A program made the position numbers and the translations under genes. This document shows positions 63,269-64,000 of a stretch of 64,000 nt of DNA, piece after piece. Source of the DNA: Vanilla planifolia (Eukaryota > Streptophyta > Magnoliopsida > Asparagales > Orchidaceae); assembly GCA_023846275.1 (NCBI GenBank), contig JAIUJO010000082.1:1244266-1308265 (forward strand), read 5' to 3'. Under the pieces are notes generated by a model, which was not told the DNA's origin, made no database searches, and saw nothing but the letters and a program-made list of their open reading frames with translations. The stretch's first letter is position 1, and each line of letters starts with the position of its first letter.

Positions 63269-64000
63269 CTTTGTGGATAGAATTAGTAAAAAGGCAAAGT
63301 TGAAGTTGTTTTGGAAGTGCTTTCTATAATCCCATACAAAAATCATACAAATGAGTATGATGAGTGGCCCGGACTACACCATTTTTTCCTTGGTGCTTTA
63401 TGTGAGATTGTTTGAAGGACTTCACACCCTAGATGAATGCAATAACATTATGGCAGAACTACTGTTTACTATAGAGAAAGTAATTGATTCACTACATTAG
63501 TGGATCTAGTTGATTCTGATTCAATCACCACTACCTTAACATTAAGGTGCAGCATTCTCGATAATTTTGATGCTTCATGAATAGTGATAATTTCCATGGT
63601 AGAAGTTGATAATGGAACTAAAGTTTTTGTTGTAATAGTAATAGGTCTACCCATTTCATCCAACATAATAGAACTAATTTCAACATTCAAGTCATCATGC
63701 ATAGCAACATCACAATTGAGTTTAATCCTGGTTGTCAAAGGAGGAGACCAATAACAAGTATGAACAAAGCAATCAAGGTCACAAGCGCTCCCATTGATTT
63801 AGATTGGAGAGCTCTCCTAGATAGTATGAGCAATCCAAGTGTTCACTTGGAATGCTATTGAATTAAGTATCTTACCTACTTGTGCCTTCATATTCTTGTT
63901 ATGCCCAAAATTGGAATAAAGATAATATTGTAAATTTAACTTTATGAGAAGCTATAGCTAGCCACATAGTGATAGACATTCATTTAAGGAGCTCAAAAAT
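63268..64000 (-). mobile_element. LINE D: 3' end of another element of the same family, continues past the window
   Basis: The 3'-terminal sequence (ggcaaagttgaagttgtttt and following) aligns with the 3' ends of LINE A (38,270 on) and LINE C (55,515 on), and the RNase H domain follows. Only about 0.7 kb is inside the window. It is the youngest-looking of the three 3' ends, since its RNase H still has an 89-codon open stretch. Confidence 0.75.
63469..63738 (-). pseudogene. LINE D RNase H domain, open for 89 codons
   Basis: Reads IKLNCDVAMHDDLNVEISSI, then DEMGRPITITT, then TMEIITIHEASKL, then VVVIESESTRSTNVV. This is the plant-LINE RNase H (RVT_3-type) pattern: first Asp in LNCD (residue 10), the Glu in TMEI (residue 49), and the third acidic site in ESES (residue 75), where Glu replaces the usual Asp of ESDS. 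The domain is shorter at the end than usual. The M used as start is only the first Met in the open stretch; the real domain continues upstream in ORF2. Confidence 0.8.

Overview
This window looks like old, heterochromatic nuclear DNA of a land plant, with no intact protein gene. It holds a satellite array followed by a decayed 45S ribosomal DNA (rDNA) array invaded by LINEs. The plant assignment rests on three things. The 18S copies match plant 18S, including the variable V4 stretch at about 37,745-37,870. The LINEs have the plant L1-type layout: ORF1 with a DUF4283-like domain and CCHC knuckle, then endonuclease, reverse transcriptase (RT), zf-RVT and RNase H. CpG sites that should be conserved have mostly become TpG or CpA, as expected of long-methylated DNA. 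The large, decayed character might suit a gymnosperm or another large-genome plant, but that is only a guess. All rRNA and LINE identifications were made by eye against remembered family sequences, so boundaries are good to tens of bases at best.

Layout. (1) 1 to about 32,415 is an extremely AT-rich, highly diverged tandem satellite: about 80 monomers of roughly 400 bp, all in one orientation. It has higher-order structure, because 14.8-22.6 kb is repeated as 24.05-32.4 kb. (2) At about 32,420 the satellite stops abruptly inside a 26S rRNA pseudogene. From there the + strand reads as two head-to-tail rDNA units. They run 26S 3' part (32.42-33.88), spacer with about 315-bp subrepeats (33.88-37.10), 18S 5' part (37.10-38.26), LINE block A/B on the - strand (38.26-46.92), 18S 3' part (46.92-47.30), ITS/5.8S remnants (47.30-47.92), 26S (47.92-50.70), a second partial 26S (50.72-52.28), a second spacer (52.28-54.57), a second 18S 5' part (54.57-55.49), and LINEs C and D on the - strand (55.50 to the window end).

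The most interesting point is that both 18S pseudogenes are broken at what looks like the same place. This is the extremely conserved stretch that contains the universal small-subunit primer site near E. coli position 907-926. In both cases the break is filled by antisense LINEs of one family. Short copies of that 18S target appear on both sides of the A/B block and also between C and D. This resembles the target-site duplications and tandem insertions known from rDNA-specific non-LTR elements such as R1 of insects. The window may therefore hold fossils of a plant LINE that targeted 18S rDNA, or of one insertion event later amplified with the rDNA unit. All copies are dead, and none of the rRNA genes could be functional.
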